Of a stretch of DNA of 62,805 nucleotides, positions 1 to 7,713 are shown piece by piece. The stretch's first letter is position 1, and each line of letters opens with the position of its first letter. The notes below the pieces were generated by a model. The model had not been told where the DNA came from. It did not search any database and was given only the letters and a program-made list of their open reading frames with translations. Where the stretch lies: contig JANYCW010000024.1 in NCBI GenBank assembly GCA_025360085.1, positions 1-62,805 on the forward strand. The letters are read 5' to 3'. This DNA is from Actinomycetes bacterium (GTDB lineage Bacteria > Actinomycetota > Actinomycetes > Nanopelagicales > Nanopelagicaceae). Position numbers and translations under genes: made by a program.

Positions 1-12
1 GCATTTTTGAAA

Positions 13-1002
13 TTACATGATGAATAGCAATCCTGATGCAAAGATAACGTAGAAAACTCCTACCAACGATATTCGCATGGGTTCAAACTTTTTGTATTTG
101 AAAAGTACTAGTAAATAGACAATAGCTGCAATCGTTATGACTCCTGAAAGAAGCAGCGGACCATCAAATTTCCAAGGAGTAAATAAAATACCAAGTCCTG
201 ATGGAACTGTTGCCTGAATCATCATGGCTCCGCTTATATTTGCTAAAGCCAGCGAGATTTTACCTTGGCGTATCCAGATAATTGCATTCATAATCTCTGG
301 CAATTCAGTGGCAACGGGAGAGAGTAATAACGCTGTTACCGTAGCAGAGAGGCCAAGTTCGGGACCGATCCACTCCAACTGCCCAACGAAGATCTGCGAC
401 GTAATGAAAATTACAACAAGGCTTCCAATCGTTTGAACTGCTATTGCCCAACCAGCCGGTGTCGCTCTTTGAGGCTGCAGCCTTAGCGGTTCTAAATCAA
501 TGTCACTATGTCTCTCTGAGTCGGCTCGCATTTCCTTAATAAAATATGCCCCATACGCTGCAAAAAATAACAGCCCAAGCCAAGTTTTAAATGAGAACGC
601 AACGAGCCCTAAACCAACTTTGAATAAAAAAATTCCTAAAAACCACTTTTGGTCTTTAGGAAGTTGACTAAGGTCAATCTCTTTCAAAGGTTGCAAACCG
701 CGTTTCTTTCTCAGCAACATGTATCCCGAAACACCATATGCAATCGTCGCCAGAGCCAAAGGACCACCCATGGCCGCTCCCACGCCTATATCTTTGGCTT
801 GATCGGTTTTACCCATTGTTACTGCTACCAAAGTCACAACACTTTCGGGCAAGGCCGTACCGATTGCCGCAAGAACGGTCCCGATTGCAATGGTGCCCAT
901 TTTCAAGCGCACACCTAGCCACTCAACTGCATTAACGAATAGCTCACATGCAAGGTAAATACCAATGGCACAAGCTAGCAAGGCGATAATATGAAATGGC
1001 AT
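13..1002 (-). CDS. CaCA-family cation (sodium/calcium-type) exchanger
   Basis: This integral membrane antiporter has the two alpha repeats of the Ca2+/cation antiporter superfamily. The first contains GTALPES (about residues 48-54) and the second contains TELPE in the second half of the protein. The acidic residue of each repeat is the expected cation ligand. Ten or so hydrophobic segments cover the protein, with a charged cytoplasmic loop rich in Arg/Glu between the two halves, as in YrbG-type exchangers. I start it at the ATG at 1002, which has an AAGGGA ribosome site 9 nt upstream. An in-frame TTG at 1029 would add nine residues. The ion transported (Ca2+, Na+, H+ or K+) cannot be read from sequence. 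It diverges from the carotenoid genes and shows no functional link to them. Confidence 0.85.
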   Translation of the reverse strand: MPFHIIALLACAIGIYLACELFVNAVEWLGVRLKMGTIAIGTVLAAIGTALPESVVTLVAVTMGKTDQAKDIGVGAAMGGPLALATIAYGVSGYMLLRKKRGLQPLKEIDLSQLPKDQKWFLGIFLFKVGLGLVAFSFKTWLGLLFFAAYGAYFIKEMRADSERHSDIDLEPLRLQPQRATPAGWAIAVQTIGSLVVIFITSQIFVGQLEWIGPELGLSATVTALLLSPVATELPEIMNAIIWIRQGKISLALANISGAMMIQATVPSGLGILFTPWKFDGPLLLSGVITIAAIVYLLVLFKYKKFEPMRISLVGVFYVIFASGLLFIM

Positions 1003-1120
1003 CGCTGGGATTCCCTTCGAAGTGTACAAGAGTCTATAGTCACTAGGATTAATTAATCTACGAGGAATGGTGAAGCAAATATTGAAAAAGAGATTATTAA
1101 AAAAGAATCCTTGGTTCTAA

Positions 1121-1783
1121 ATGATTGTTGTCTACTTCTGGGATATTGAAGCAGGCGCTGTGCCCTTTGCGCTTTTATCAATGGCTTCAGATCGTTTTAT
1201 TTTAAGCAGATCGAGCAACGTTGGCTTCTTTAAATCACTTGGTACCGGTAAAGGTGAGACTTTCACGCCAAGGGATGCCAATCCACTTCGTTGGGGTTTA
1301 ATCGCCGAAGTTAAAGATATCAATGCACTTGATAAATCACCTGTGGTTAAGCGATGGCGCACACACTGTGTTCATGAGTTTCGCGCCATTATCGAGCCGA
1401 TCTCATCGCATGGTAAATGGTCTAAGCAAGAGCCTTTCGTGCCATCGGTGCAAAATTGGGAAGACAAAGTGATTGCGATAACGCGAGCTCGCATTGCTTG
1501 GAAACAGAACGTACGGTTTTGGAGGGCAGTGCCACCAGTGACCGCAGCATTAAAATCGGCCACCGGTTTGATTGCAGCCATTGGAATCGGTGAGGCACCT
1601 ATTGGGTTACAAGGCACATTTTCTTTGTGGGAAACGCCAGCAGCACTTCGAGAGTTTGCCTATCGCAATCAGGCGCACAATGACGCCATCGCAGCAACGA
1701 AGAAATACAAGTGGTATTCAGAGGAGCTATTTTCGCGCTTTGCAGTGCGGGAAATACGTGGCTCAATCAATAGCTCTCCTTGA
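1121..1783 (+). CDS. crtA: Spheroidene monooxygenase-like protein (CrtA family)
   Basis: This 220-residue protein resembles the CrtA family, which adds keto groups at C-2 of acyclic carotenoids such as spheroidene or spirilloxanthin precursors. Visible family features are the N-terminal FFKSLGTGKGETF segment followed by an RWGLIAEV strand, the GLIAAIGIGEAP turn, the TFSLW segment, and the C-terminal WYSEELFSRF motif. The length fits the family (about 220-250). It opens the block crtA-cruF-cruG-crtD, with 21 bp before cruF, which supports a tailoring role on an acyclic carotenoid. CrtA enzymes are best known from purple bacteria, so the exact substrate here is inferred. No strong Shine-Dalgarno sequence precedes the ATG. 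Confidence 0.75.
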   Translation: MIVVYFWDIEAGAVPFALLSMASDRFILSRSSNVGFFKSLGTGKGETFTPRDANPLRWGLIAEVKDINALDKSPVVKRWRTHCVHEFRAIIEPISSHGKWSKQEPFVPSVQNWEDKVIAITRARIAWKQNVRFWRAVPPVTAALKSATGLIAAIGIGEAPIGLQGTFSLWETPAALREFAYRNQAHNDAIAATKKYKWYSEELFSRFAVREIRGSINSSP

Positions 1784-1804
1784 AAATAGGGCAGACTTAG
1801 CGTC

Positions 1805-2608
1805 ATGTCGATCCGCCATTACTCTCCGCGCAGAAATCGTCGCTCTGGTCTCTCAAAAAGTATGAATGCATTGCTGGTCGCCGTTCTCTCAATCGCAATT
1901 TCGCTTCAAATAATCTACCCGTTAATCGAAGGTGAAGCTCTGCGTTTAGTTACCATCGCCGTCGTTTATTGGGGGGCTGGTGCAATGCTCTTGCATGCTC
2001 TCTTTGCTTACGGCTGGCGATATGTTTTTATCTATTTAGGTTTTACTTTTTTCTTTGCGCTCGGGATTGAACATATCGGCGAATTAACCTCATGGCCATT
2101 CGGTACATACTCTTACTCCCCCGATCTTGGATTTAGAGTATTTTCGGTGCCCTTAGTCGTACCATTTGCGTGGATTTCAATGGCTCACCCCATTTTGGTT
2201 GCATCGAGGCGTGTAGCAGGTCATTGGATATTTCTTTACGGTGGCGTTGCACTTGCAGCGTGGGATTTATTTTTAGATCCGTTGATGGTCAGTGCAGGCC
2301 GCTGGAGTTGGGTGGTAAAAGGGGCACATGTTCCATTTCAACCTGAAATTCCATTGTCCAATACTTTTGGTTGGTTATTAAGCGGGATGGGTTTAATTGG
2401 CATTTTACATCTCATACTTCCTCGTGATCGGCGAAAAATCGGTGCTTCTTTTTTAGCAGTCGATACTTATCTTGTTTGGACTCTATGTTCGGGAATTGTC
2501 GGAAATCTCTTCTTTTTTCACCGCCCAGGGATTGCACTCTTTGCAGGGGCAATTTTTGGCGCTGTCCTTGCGCCATATTTCCTCACACGCTGGCTAGGGC
2601 GCCCCTAA
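1805..2608 (+). CDS. cruF: Carotenoid 1-hydratase of the CruF/DUF422 family
   Basis: This is an integral membrane protein of about 267 residues with roughly seven hydrophobic helices. The segment EHIGELTSWPFGTYSY (about residues 90-105), followed by a proline-rich PLVVPFAW helix and a WDLFLDPLM segment, is typical of the CruF family, also called bisanhydrobacterioruberin hydratase. CruF adds water to the 1,2 double bond of a psi end of lycopene-type carotenoids. The gene sits 7 bp before a CruG-like glycosyltransferase, the pairing known from cyanobacterial and actinobacterial carotenoid clusters. The N-terminal 19 residues are basic and could be mis-included. A second in-frame ATG lies at 1862. 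Confidence 0.85.
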   Translation: MSIRHYSPRRNRRSGLSKSMNALLVAVLSIAISLQIIYPLIEGEALRLVTIAVVYWGAGAMLLHALFAYGWRYVFIYLGFTFFFALGIEHIGELTSWPFGTYSYSPDLGFRVFSVPLVVPFAWISMAHPILVASRRVAGHWIFLYGGVALAAWDLFLDPLMVSAGRWSWVVKGAHVPFQPEIPLSNTFGWLLSGMGLIGILHLILPRDRRKIGASFLAVDTYLVWTLCSGIVGNLFFFHRPGIALFAGAIFGAVLAPYFLTRWLGRP

Positions 2609-2614
2609 AACTCT

Positions 2615-3688
2615 ATGTCATGGTTAATTTTCCCACCAATTCTTGTTATGTTTTTCATCTGCGTCACTAATTTTTTCTCCATTAAGAAACCGCGTGATGT
2701 CAGTGATATTTCCAACTTTGTCAGTGTCATCGTGCCACTTCGTAACGAAGCTCATAATATTAAAGAGCTCGTTGCATCACTTGCTGCACAAAGATTTCTT
2801 AACCAAGTCGAATTTATCTTTCTCGATGATAACTCAGAAGATCAAACTCATTCAATCATCACCTCTTCAATTGCCGGCTTAAACGATTTCCGACTTATTC
2901 AAGGAGCTCCTTTGCCGGTTGGTTGGATTGGAAAAACCTGGGCATTAGCTCAACTCCTAGAGGCCTCTCGTGGAGAGATTATTGTCTCGATAGATGCAGA
3001 TGTTCGAATCACCTTCGATGCCATAAGCAAATCAATTACTTTAATGAATTCGACGGGATTGGACTTCATCTCCTCCTACCCAAGACAAATCGCTTTAACC
3101 TTAGGCGAGCGGTTGATTCAGCCATTACTGCAATGGTCCTGGATGTCCACGCTTGTGCTTGCCATTGTTGAACGTTCTAGATTTTCATCTATGGCCGTGG
3201 CAAACGGGCAGTTCTTTATTGTCCGCAAGCGCGCGCTCGTTCAGTCAGGTGGATATAAATGCGTCAAAGCGGCGGTTCTAGATGATGTCTTTTTAGCTCG
3301 CGCGCTCATGAAATCTGGTTTCAAAGGTGTTGCCGTAAATGGGGCCGAAATTTCCGACGTTCGAATGTACTCGTCGTGGACGCAGATTAAATCTGGTTAT
3401 GGTAAATCTCTTCGTTACGCCTTCGGATCCAACTTTGGTGCATTCATTGCAGTCATATTTCTATTTTTAACCGGCGTTACACCACTTATTTTTACCCTCA
3501 TAGGTTCAATGTGGGGTTGGATAAGTCTGACGCTCATCATCTTCACCCGCTTTTTGAGTGCAATTCGATTTCGCAGCCGCCTTTTCGACTCGTTTTTCCA
3601 TCCAATTTCAAGTTTGTTACTGATCTATTTAATTTTCTACTCATATCAAAAGCGCGGCAAAATTGAATGGAAGGGACGAGCACTATGA
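2615..3688 (+). CDS. cruG: Carotenoid family-2 glycosyltransferase (CruG-like)
   Basis: This membrane-anchored GT2 enzyme has an N-terminal hydrophobic segment followed by the nucleotide-sugar domain SVIVPLRNEAHNI, then FLDDNSEDQT and a DADVR metal-binding motif. Two or three hydrophobic helices lie at the C-terminus (about residues 265-345). CruG homologues transfer a sugar to the hydroxyl created by CruF or a related enzyme, giving carotenoid glycosides. The gene follows cruF closely, and its stop overlaps the next start by 4 bp (ATGA), so it is translationally coupled to the crtD-like gene. The sugar donor is unknown. Confidence 0.82.
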   Translation: MSWLIFPPILVMFFICVTNFFSIKKPRDVSDISNFVSVIVPLRNEAHNIKELVASLAAQRFLNQVEFIFLDDNSEDQTHSIITSSIAGLNDFRLIQGAPLPVGWIGKTWALAQLLEASRGEIIVSIDADVRITFDAISKSITLMNSTGLDFISSYPRQIALTLGERLIQPLLQWSWMSTLVLAIVERSRFSSMAVANGQFFIVRKRALVQSGGYKCVKAAVLDDVFLARALMKSGFKGVAVNGAEISDVRMYSSWTQIKSGYGKSLRYAFGSNFGAFIAVIFLFLTGVTPLIFTLIGSMWGWISLTLIIFTRFLSAIRFRSRLFDSFFHPISSLLLIYLIFYSYQKRGKIEWKGRAL

Positions 3689-5181
3689 AAATTGTTGTCA
3701 TTGGTGCTGGTATGGGTGGCATGACTGCGGCTGCCCGTTTAGCACGTGCAGGTCACTCAATAACGCTCTATGAAGCCTCTGATACTTACGGTGGAAAATT
3801 ACGCACTGAATGGATAGGAAAATTTGCCTTTGATACCGGTCCCTCACTTTTGACTTTACCGGCCGTCTATAAAGATTTTTTTATTCGTACTGGTAAACCA
3901 CTTGGAATGTTGTGTGAAATTTCAGCCGTTGACCCATCTTTTGATTATCGATTTAGTGACGGTAAGAGCGTTCAATTTGCTAATCTGTCACGACATCACA
4001 CTCTCAATGCGATTCGTGAGTCTTTCGGTGAAGATGTTTCTTCTCAATGGGAGCACTTGATGAAACGCGCAACAAAGATGTGGGATGTTTCGCGCGAACC
4101 CTTTATCGAATCCGAACTTCGATCACCTCTTTCACTTTTAAAGCGAAAGCACCTGATAAGGGATATTTTTATTATAGCGCCATGGAAATCTTTAAGAAAA
4201 TTATCCAATGAAATTCTTACGGACCCACGGCTTCGATTCATTCTCGATCGTTATGCAACATATAGTGGATCTGATCCACGCAAGGCGCCTGCAGTTTTAG
4301 CCACAATCGCCTACGTTGAGGAAGCCTTTGGAGCTTGGCATATTAAAGGCGGCATCGGAACCTTGGCTACCTTGGTGTACCAGCGTGCAATGGACGTTGG
4401 GGTTGACTTTGAATTCAATTCAACTGTTGTCGAAATTCTCACGAAAAATGGTCAAGCTGTGGGTGTCCGATTAGCTGATGGCAGAAACATCAATGCCGAC
4501 GCCATAATAGCAAATGCCGACGCCTCTCTCATTTATAACAAATTAATTAAGGGTGAAAAACGAAAGCTCCGTGGTGTTCGCAAAAACTTAAAAAAAGCCG
4601 ACCCCTCAATTGCTGGCTTCTCACTGCTTTTGGGCCTTCGGAGATCGCCGACTCATAGGTTAAGCCACCACACGATTTTATTTTCCAAAGATTATGATTG
4701 TGAATTTGATGCGATTTTTACTCAAAAGCTACCAGCCCGCAATCCCACAATCTATATTTGCGCACCTCATGACGATGCGATGGTAAAAGATAGCAATCTT
4801 GAAAGTTGGACGGTGCTCGTTAATGTCCCACATCATGGTGACGGCGGCTTTGATTGGAATAATGAAAACTTCAACCAAAAATATGCCAATGAAATTATCG
4901 ATCAGATAGAGGCGCACGGAATTAGCGTTCGAGATCGCCTTGAATCGCTAACGGTTAGAACTCCTTCAGATTTAGAGCAGGCCGTGAAAGCACCTGGAGG
5001 CTCTATCTATGGAACTTCGAGTAATGGTGCACGCGCGGCATTTTTACGAGCAAAAAATCGCTCACCGATTAAAAACCTTTACTGTGTGGGAGGTTCGGCT
5101 CACCCGGGCGGTGGGTTGCCGCTTGTTGGAATGAGCGGAGAGCTAGTTGCTAACGCAGTTGTGCGCGCGCATAGCGAATAA
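3685..5181 (+). CDS. crtD: CrtI/CrtD-family carotenoid 3,4-desaturase
   Basis: This FAD-dependent phytoene-desaturase-family oxidoreductase starts with a Rossmann motif (VVIGAGMGGMTAAARLA) and continues with YGGKLRTE and FDTGPSLLTLP. It ends with the flavin-binding GGSAHPGGGLPLVGMSGELVA-type region found throughout the family. The window encodes a second family member in the crtE-crtI-crtB operon. This one, in the tailoring block behind cruF/cruG, is therefore more likely the CrtD-type desaturase acting on 1-hydroxylated carotenoids. I chose the ATG at 3685 because AAGGGA lies 8 nt upstream and the ATGA overlap with cruG is 4 bp. Its 3' end overlaps the convergent CDP-alcohol transferase by 32 bp. 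CrtD versus CrtI specificity is inferred from context. Confidence 0.8.
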   Translation: MKIVVIGAGMGGMTAAARLARAGHSITLYEASDTYGGKLRTEWIGKFAFDTGPSLLTLPAVYKDFFIRTGKPLGMLCEISAVDPSFDYRFSDGKSVQFANLSRHHTLNAIRESFGEDVSSQWEHLMKRATKMWDVSREPFIESELRSPLSLLKRKHLIRDIFIIAPWKSLRKLSNEILTDPRLRFILDRYATYSGSDPRKAPAVLATIAYVEEAFGAWHIKGGIGTLATLVYQRAMDVGVDFEFNSTVVEILTKNGQAVGVRLADGRNINADAIIANADASLIYNKLIKGEKRKLRGVRKNLKKADPSIAGFSLLLGLRRSPTHRLSHHTILFSKDYDCEFDAIFTQKLPARNPTIYICAPHDDAMVKDSNLESWTVLVNVPHHGDGGFDWNNENFNQKYANEIIDQIEAHGISVRDRLESLTVRTPSDLEQAVKAPGGSIYGTSSNGARAAFLRAKNRSPIKNLYCVGGSAHPGGGLPLVGMSGELVANAVVRAHSE

Positions 5182-5770
5182 CTAAATAAAAGCTCACTAC
5201 CTGCACAGCTAAAAATCCATATGAAAGCAGTGCCGTTCCAGATACTCCTAGTTGCCACAAAATCAAAGTAATAAATAGGAAAGTTGCCCTCATCGGCCGT
5301 TCTGCCGGGGTGACGACACCGATTTCTGTAACTCCTAATGAAGTTAATTTCGCTCTCGCATACTCTTGAAATGCGGCGATACACCACAGAGTTACTGCCA
5401 ACCAAGCCGGTGTTCCTACAATATAAAGGGTATAGAACCAGAACGCTTCACTGACGCGATCTGCAACCGAATCAAGGGTTGCACCCCACGAACTTTCTCG
5501 CCTTTGAAATATAGCAACGCTTCCATCAATACCGTCAAAGAAAAGTGAGAGTATTAAAAAGAAAATCGCCCACCAAGAAGTTGCACTGATTGCCGTCATC
5601 ACGGCACTTAACAGCCCGAGTAAAGTTAAAACATTGGGCGAAATTCGAAGAAGCGTTGCAATTAAACCGAAGCGATATGAAATCTTGAGCCACCAAGCTA
5701 CCGCGCCTGTGATAGGAGCATCGCTATGCAATGCGCTCCATTTTGCATAAAACTCTGCTTTAGTGAGCAT
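5150..5770 (-). CDS. CDP-alcohol phosphatidyltransferase family protein
   Basis: This integral membrane enzyme of 206 residues transfers a phosphoalcohol from a CDP-linked donor. The active-site motif reads DGIDGSVAI, then eight residues, G, three residues, D, three residues, D. This matches D-x2-D-G-x2-A-R-x8-G-x3-D-x3-D except that the usual Arg is Ile, a change I recall from an actinobacterial subfamily with DGxDGAVA. All metal-binding Asp residues are present. Five or six hydrophobic helices follow. It overlaps the end of metF by 11 bp, so it is co-transcribed with it, and overlaps crtD convergently by 32 bp. The lipid product (for example phosphatidylinositol phosphate or phosphatidylglycerol phosphate) is not predictable. 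Confidence 0.82.
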   Translation of the reverse strand: MLTKAEFYAKWSALHSDAPITGAVAWWLKISYRFGLIATLLRISPNVLTLLGLLSAVMTAISATSWWAIFFLILSLFFDGIDGSVAIFQRRESSWGATLDSVADRVSEAFWFYTLYIVGTPAWLAVTLWCIAAFQEYARAKLTSLGVTEIGVVTPAERPMRATFLFITLILWQLGVSGTALLSYGFLAVQVVSFYLVIRYARAQLR

Positions 5771-6614
5771 CGTTTAAGTTTCCATAAATCTCTTTGGTTG
5801 CAACTGCACTATTCATCGTATAGAAATGAAGACTTGGTGCCCCTGCACGAAGTAAATCCTCACACAATGTGCTAGCCAACTCAACACCTAGTTTGTGAAT
5901 TTCATCAGCGTTGCCCTCGACCTTAGAAAATGAAGCTAAGACGGAGGCAGGGACTGGAGTTCCACCAAGCTGGGCCATACGCTCTAACTGCTTAATGTTC
6001 GTAATTGGTAAAATCCCTGGAATAATGGGAAGTTGAGAGCCGCGAGCCTGTAAATCATAAACAATCTTTTCCCACTTCTGCACTTCAAAGAAAAACTGTG
6101 TCGTGGCAAAACTGGCACCTAAGCGCTCTTTGCGTAACAAAACATCGATGTCTTTCTTCGCATCGCCATAAGAAGATGGATGTCCATCTGGAAATGCCGC
6201 CACTCCAATATCAAAGCCACCAAACTCATGGATGAGTTGAACAAGTTCATCGGCGTGAGTAAAACCATCTGCCGTTGGTATCCAAGGTGCTTGAGGCCCA
6301 CCGCTTGGATCACCGCGCAGAGCCAAGACTCCTCTGATATCTGCGGCTTTGTACATGTGTAAAATTGAAATGAGTTCCTGTCGACTCGATCCCACACAGG
6401 TCAAATGAGCAAGCGTTGGAATCTTTGTCCTATGCGTGACTTCTTGTGTTACGCCAATTGTTCTATTTCTTGTTGATCCGCCTGCGCCGTACGTCACAGA
6501 TACAAATGTGGGCGCAATATGTTCTAGAGCCTCAAGGGCGGTCCATAACCGAACTTCACCCTCACTATCTTTAGGAGGGAAGAACTCAAGTGAATACGAA
6601 GTGCGCACAACCAC
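5760..6614 (-). CDS. metF: Methylenetetrahydrofolate reductase
   Basis: MetF reduces 5,10-methylene-THF to 5-methyl-THF with FAD and NAD(P)H, supplying the methyl group of methionine. The protein begins with the family hallmark SLEFFPPK, has FVSVTYGAGGSTR, and the folate/FAD segment GVLALRGDPS. The length of 284 residues fits the short bacterial type without a regulatory domain. The start is GTG at 6614 with no Shine-Dalgarno sequence. A TACCCT box ends 6 nt upstream, consistent with a leaderless mRNA. It lies divergently from the GGPP synthase with only 22 bp between start codons. Mycobacterium tuberculosis has the same divergent arrangement (Rv2172c/Rv2173). Confidence 0.95.
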   Translation of the reverse strand: MVVRTSYSLEFFPPKDSEGEVRLWTALEALEHIAPTFVSVTYGAGGSTRNRTIGVTQEVTHRTKIPTLAHLTCVGSSRQELISILHMYKAADIRGVLALRGDPSGGPQAPWIPTADGFTHADELVQLIHEFGGFDIGVAAFPDGHPSSYGDAKKDIDVLLRKERLGASFATTQFFFEVQKWEKIVYDLQARGSQLPIIPGILPITNIKQLERMAQLGGTPVPASVLASFSKVEGNADEIHKLGVELASTLCEDLLRAGAPSLHFYTMNSAVATKEIYGNLNDAH

Positions 6615-6620
6615 GAAGTG

Positions 6621-6626
6621 AGGGTA
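6621..6626 (-). promoter_or_regulatory. metF -10 box, leaderless type
   Basis: TACCCT on the minus strand ends 6 nt before the GTG start of metF, so transcription would start at or within a base or two of the start codon. It overlaps the crtE -10 box by two bases. No clear -35 is visible. Confidence 0.5.
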
Positions 6627-6630
6627 CCGT
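6625..6630 (+). promoter_or_regulatory. crtE -10 box, leaderless type
   Basis: TACCGT ends 6 nt before the GTG start of the GGPP synthase gene. It is back-to-back with the metF -10 box inside the 22-bp intergenic region. No clear -35 is visible. Confidence 0.5.
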
Positions 6631-6636
6631 TAATGC

Positions 6637-7713
6637 GTGAGTTCCAAGGCCAAGTCAGAGTTACAAGAGATTCGTGATGCCGTAGAAATTGAGCTCGCTA
6701 TTTTTCTGGGCAACCAAGCTGCATATCTCGAAACAATTTCTATTGATTTAAAGCCGATTTCAGCCGCCTTCACCTCTTTTTTACTCGATAGCGGAAAGCG
6801 CCTGCGTCCGCAATGTGCTTATGCTGGTTTTGTGAGTGCGGGAGGTGAGGTTACAACTCCCGTAATCAGGGCAATAGCTAGTCTTGAACTTTTACATGCA
6901 TGTGCACTCATTCATGATGACTTGATGGATGGCTCAGATACTCGCCGCGGAAAACCATCAATTCACCGCCACTTTGAATCAATTCATGTACAAGAAGAGT
7001 TAGAGGGCTTTGCTCCAGCATATGGACTTGCCGCTGCGGTACTTCTAGGCGATTTAGCTTTAGTCTGGTCGAATCAACTACTTAATATGGCCGGGCTTAC
7101 GTCGCAACAGCTTCACGATGTCTCACCGATTCATGATGAAATGCGAGTAGAACTAATGGCTGGACAGTTCTTAGATATTCACGAACAAACACAAAAAACA
7201 ACCGACCTCAATCGCTCAACAAAAATTGCACAATATAAATCGGGTAAATATACGATAGAACGACCGTTACACATTGGAGCCGCGCTATCGGGTCAAAAAA
7301 CGAGCGAATTATTTGACGCGCTAACAACGTATGGACTGCCACTTGGCAAAGCTTTTCAGTATCGTGATGATCTTTTAGGTGTATTTGGTGATCCAGATGT
7401 AACTGGCAAGCCTGCTGGAGATGATTTACGTGAGGGAAAGCGAACAGTTCTCATCGCGCTCGCTGAATCTGGGATGAGCGCTTCTATGCGGGAAATCAGT
7501 CGAAAATATTTTGGAGCCCAAGATTTGGACGCCAAAGGCGTGGCTATTTTGCAGGAACTAATTGTTTCAACGGGAGCAAAAGAGAAACTTGAATCAATGA
7601 TAAATCAACTTACACATCAAGCCTTGGATGCGGCTGAAAGCGATGTAATAAATGAAAAGGCCTATCCGTTACTTCTTGAACTAATAACAGTTGCAACGAA
7701 GAGGCGCATGTAA
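6637..7713 (+). CDS. crtE: Geranylgeranyl-type polyprenyl diphosphate synthase
   Basis: This trans-isoprenyl diphosphate synthase of 358 residues condenses IPP with allylic diphosphates, here probably to GGPP for carotenoids. The first aspartate-rich motif is DDLMD (residues 94-98), preceded by GKRLRP. The second region reads FQYRDDLLG (about 240-248), the form common in actinobacterial IdsA enzymes. The start is GTG at 6637. The gene is followed without any gap by crtI and crtB. It is orthologous in position to Mycobacterium idsA2 (Rv2173), divergent from metF, but here it heads the carotenoid operon. Chain length is inferred from context. Confidence 0.9.
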   Translation: MSSKAKSELQEIRDAVEIELAIFLGNQAAYLETISIDLKPISAAFTSFLLDSGKRLRPQCAYAGFVSAGGEVTTPVIRAIASLELLHACALIHDDLMDGSDTRRGKPSIHRHFESIHVQEELEGFAPAYGLAAAVLLGDLALVWSNQLLNMAGLTSQQLHDVSPIHDEMRVELMAGQFLDIHEQTQKTTDLNRSTKIAQYKSGKYTIERPLHIGAALSGQKTSELFDALTTYGLPLGKAFQYRDDLLGVFGDPDVTGKPAGDDLREGKRTVLIALAESGMSASMREISRKYFGAQDLDAKGVAILQELIVSTGAKEKLESMINQLTHQALDAAESDVINEKAYPLLLELITVATKRRM

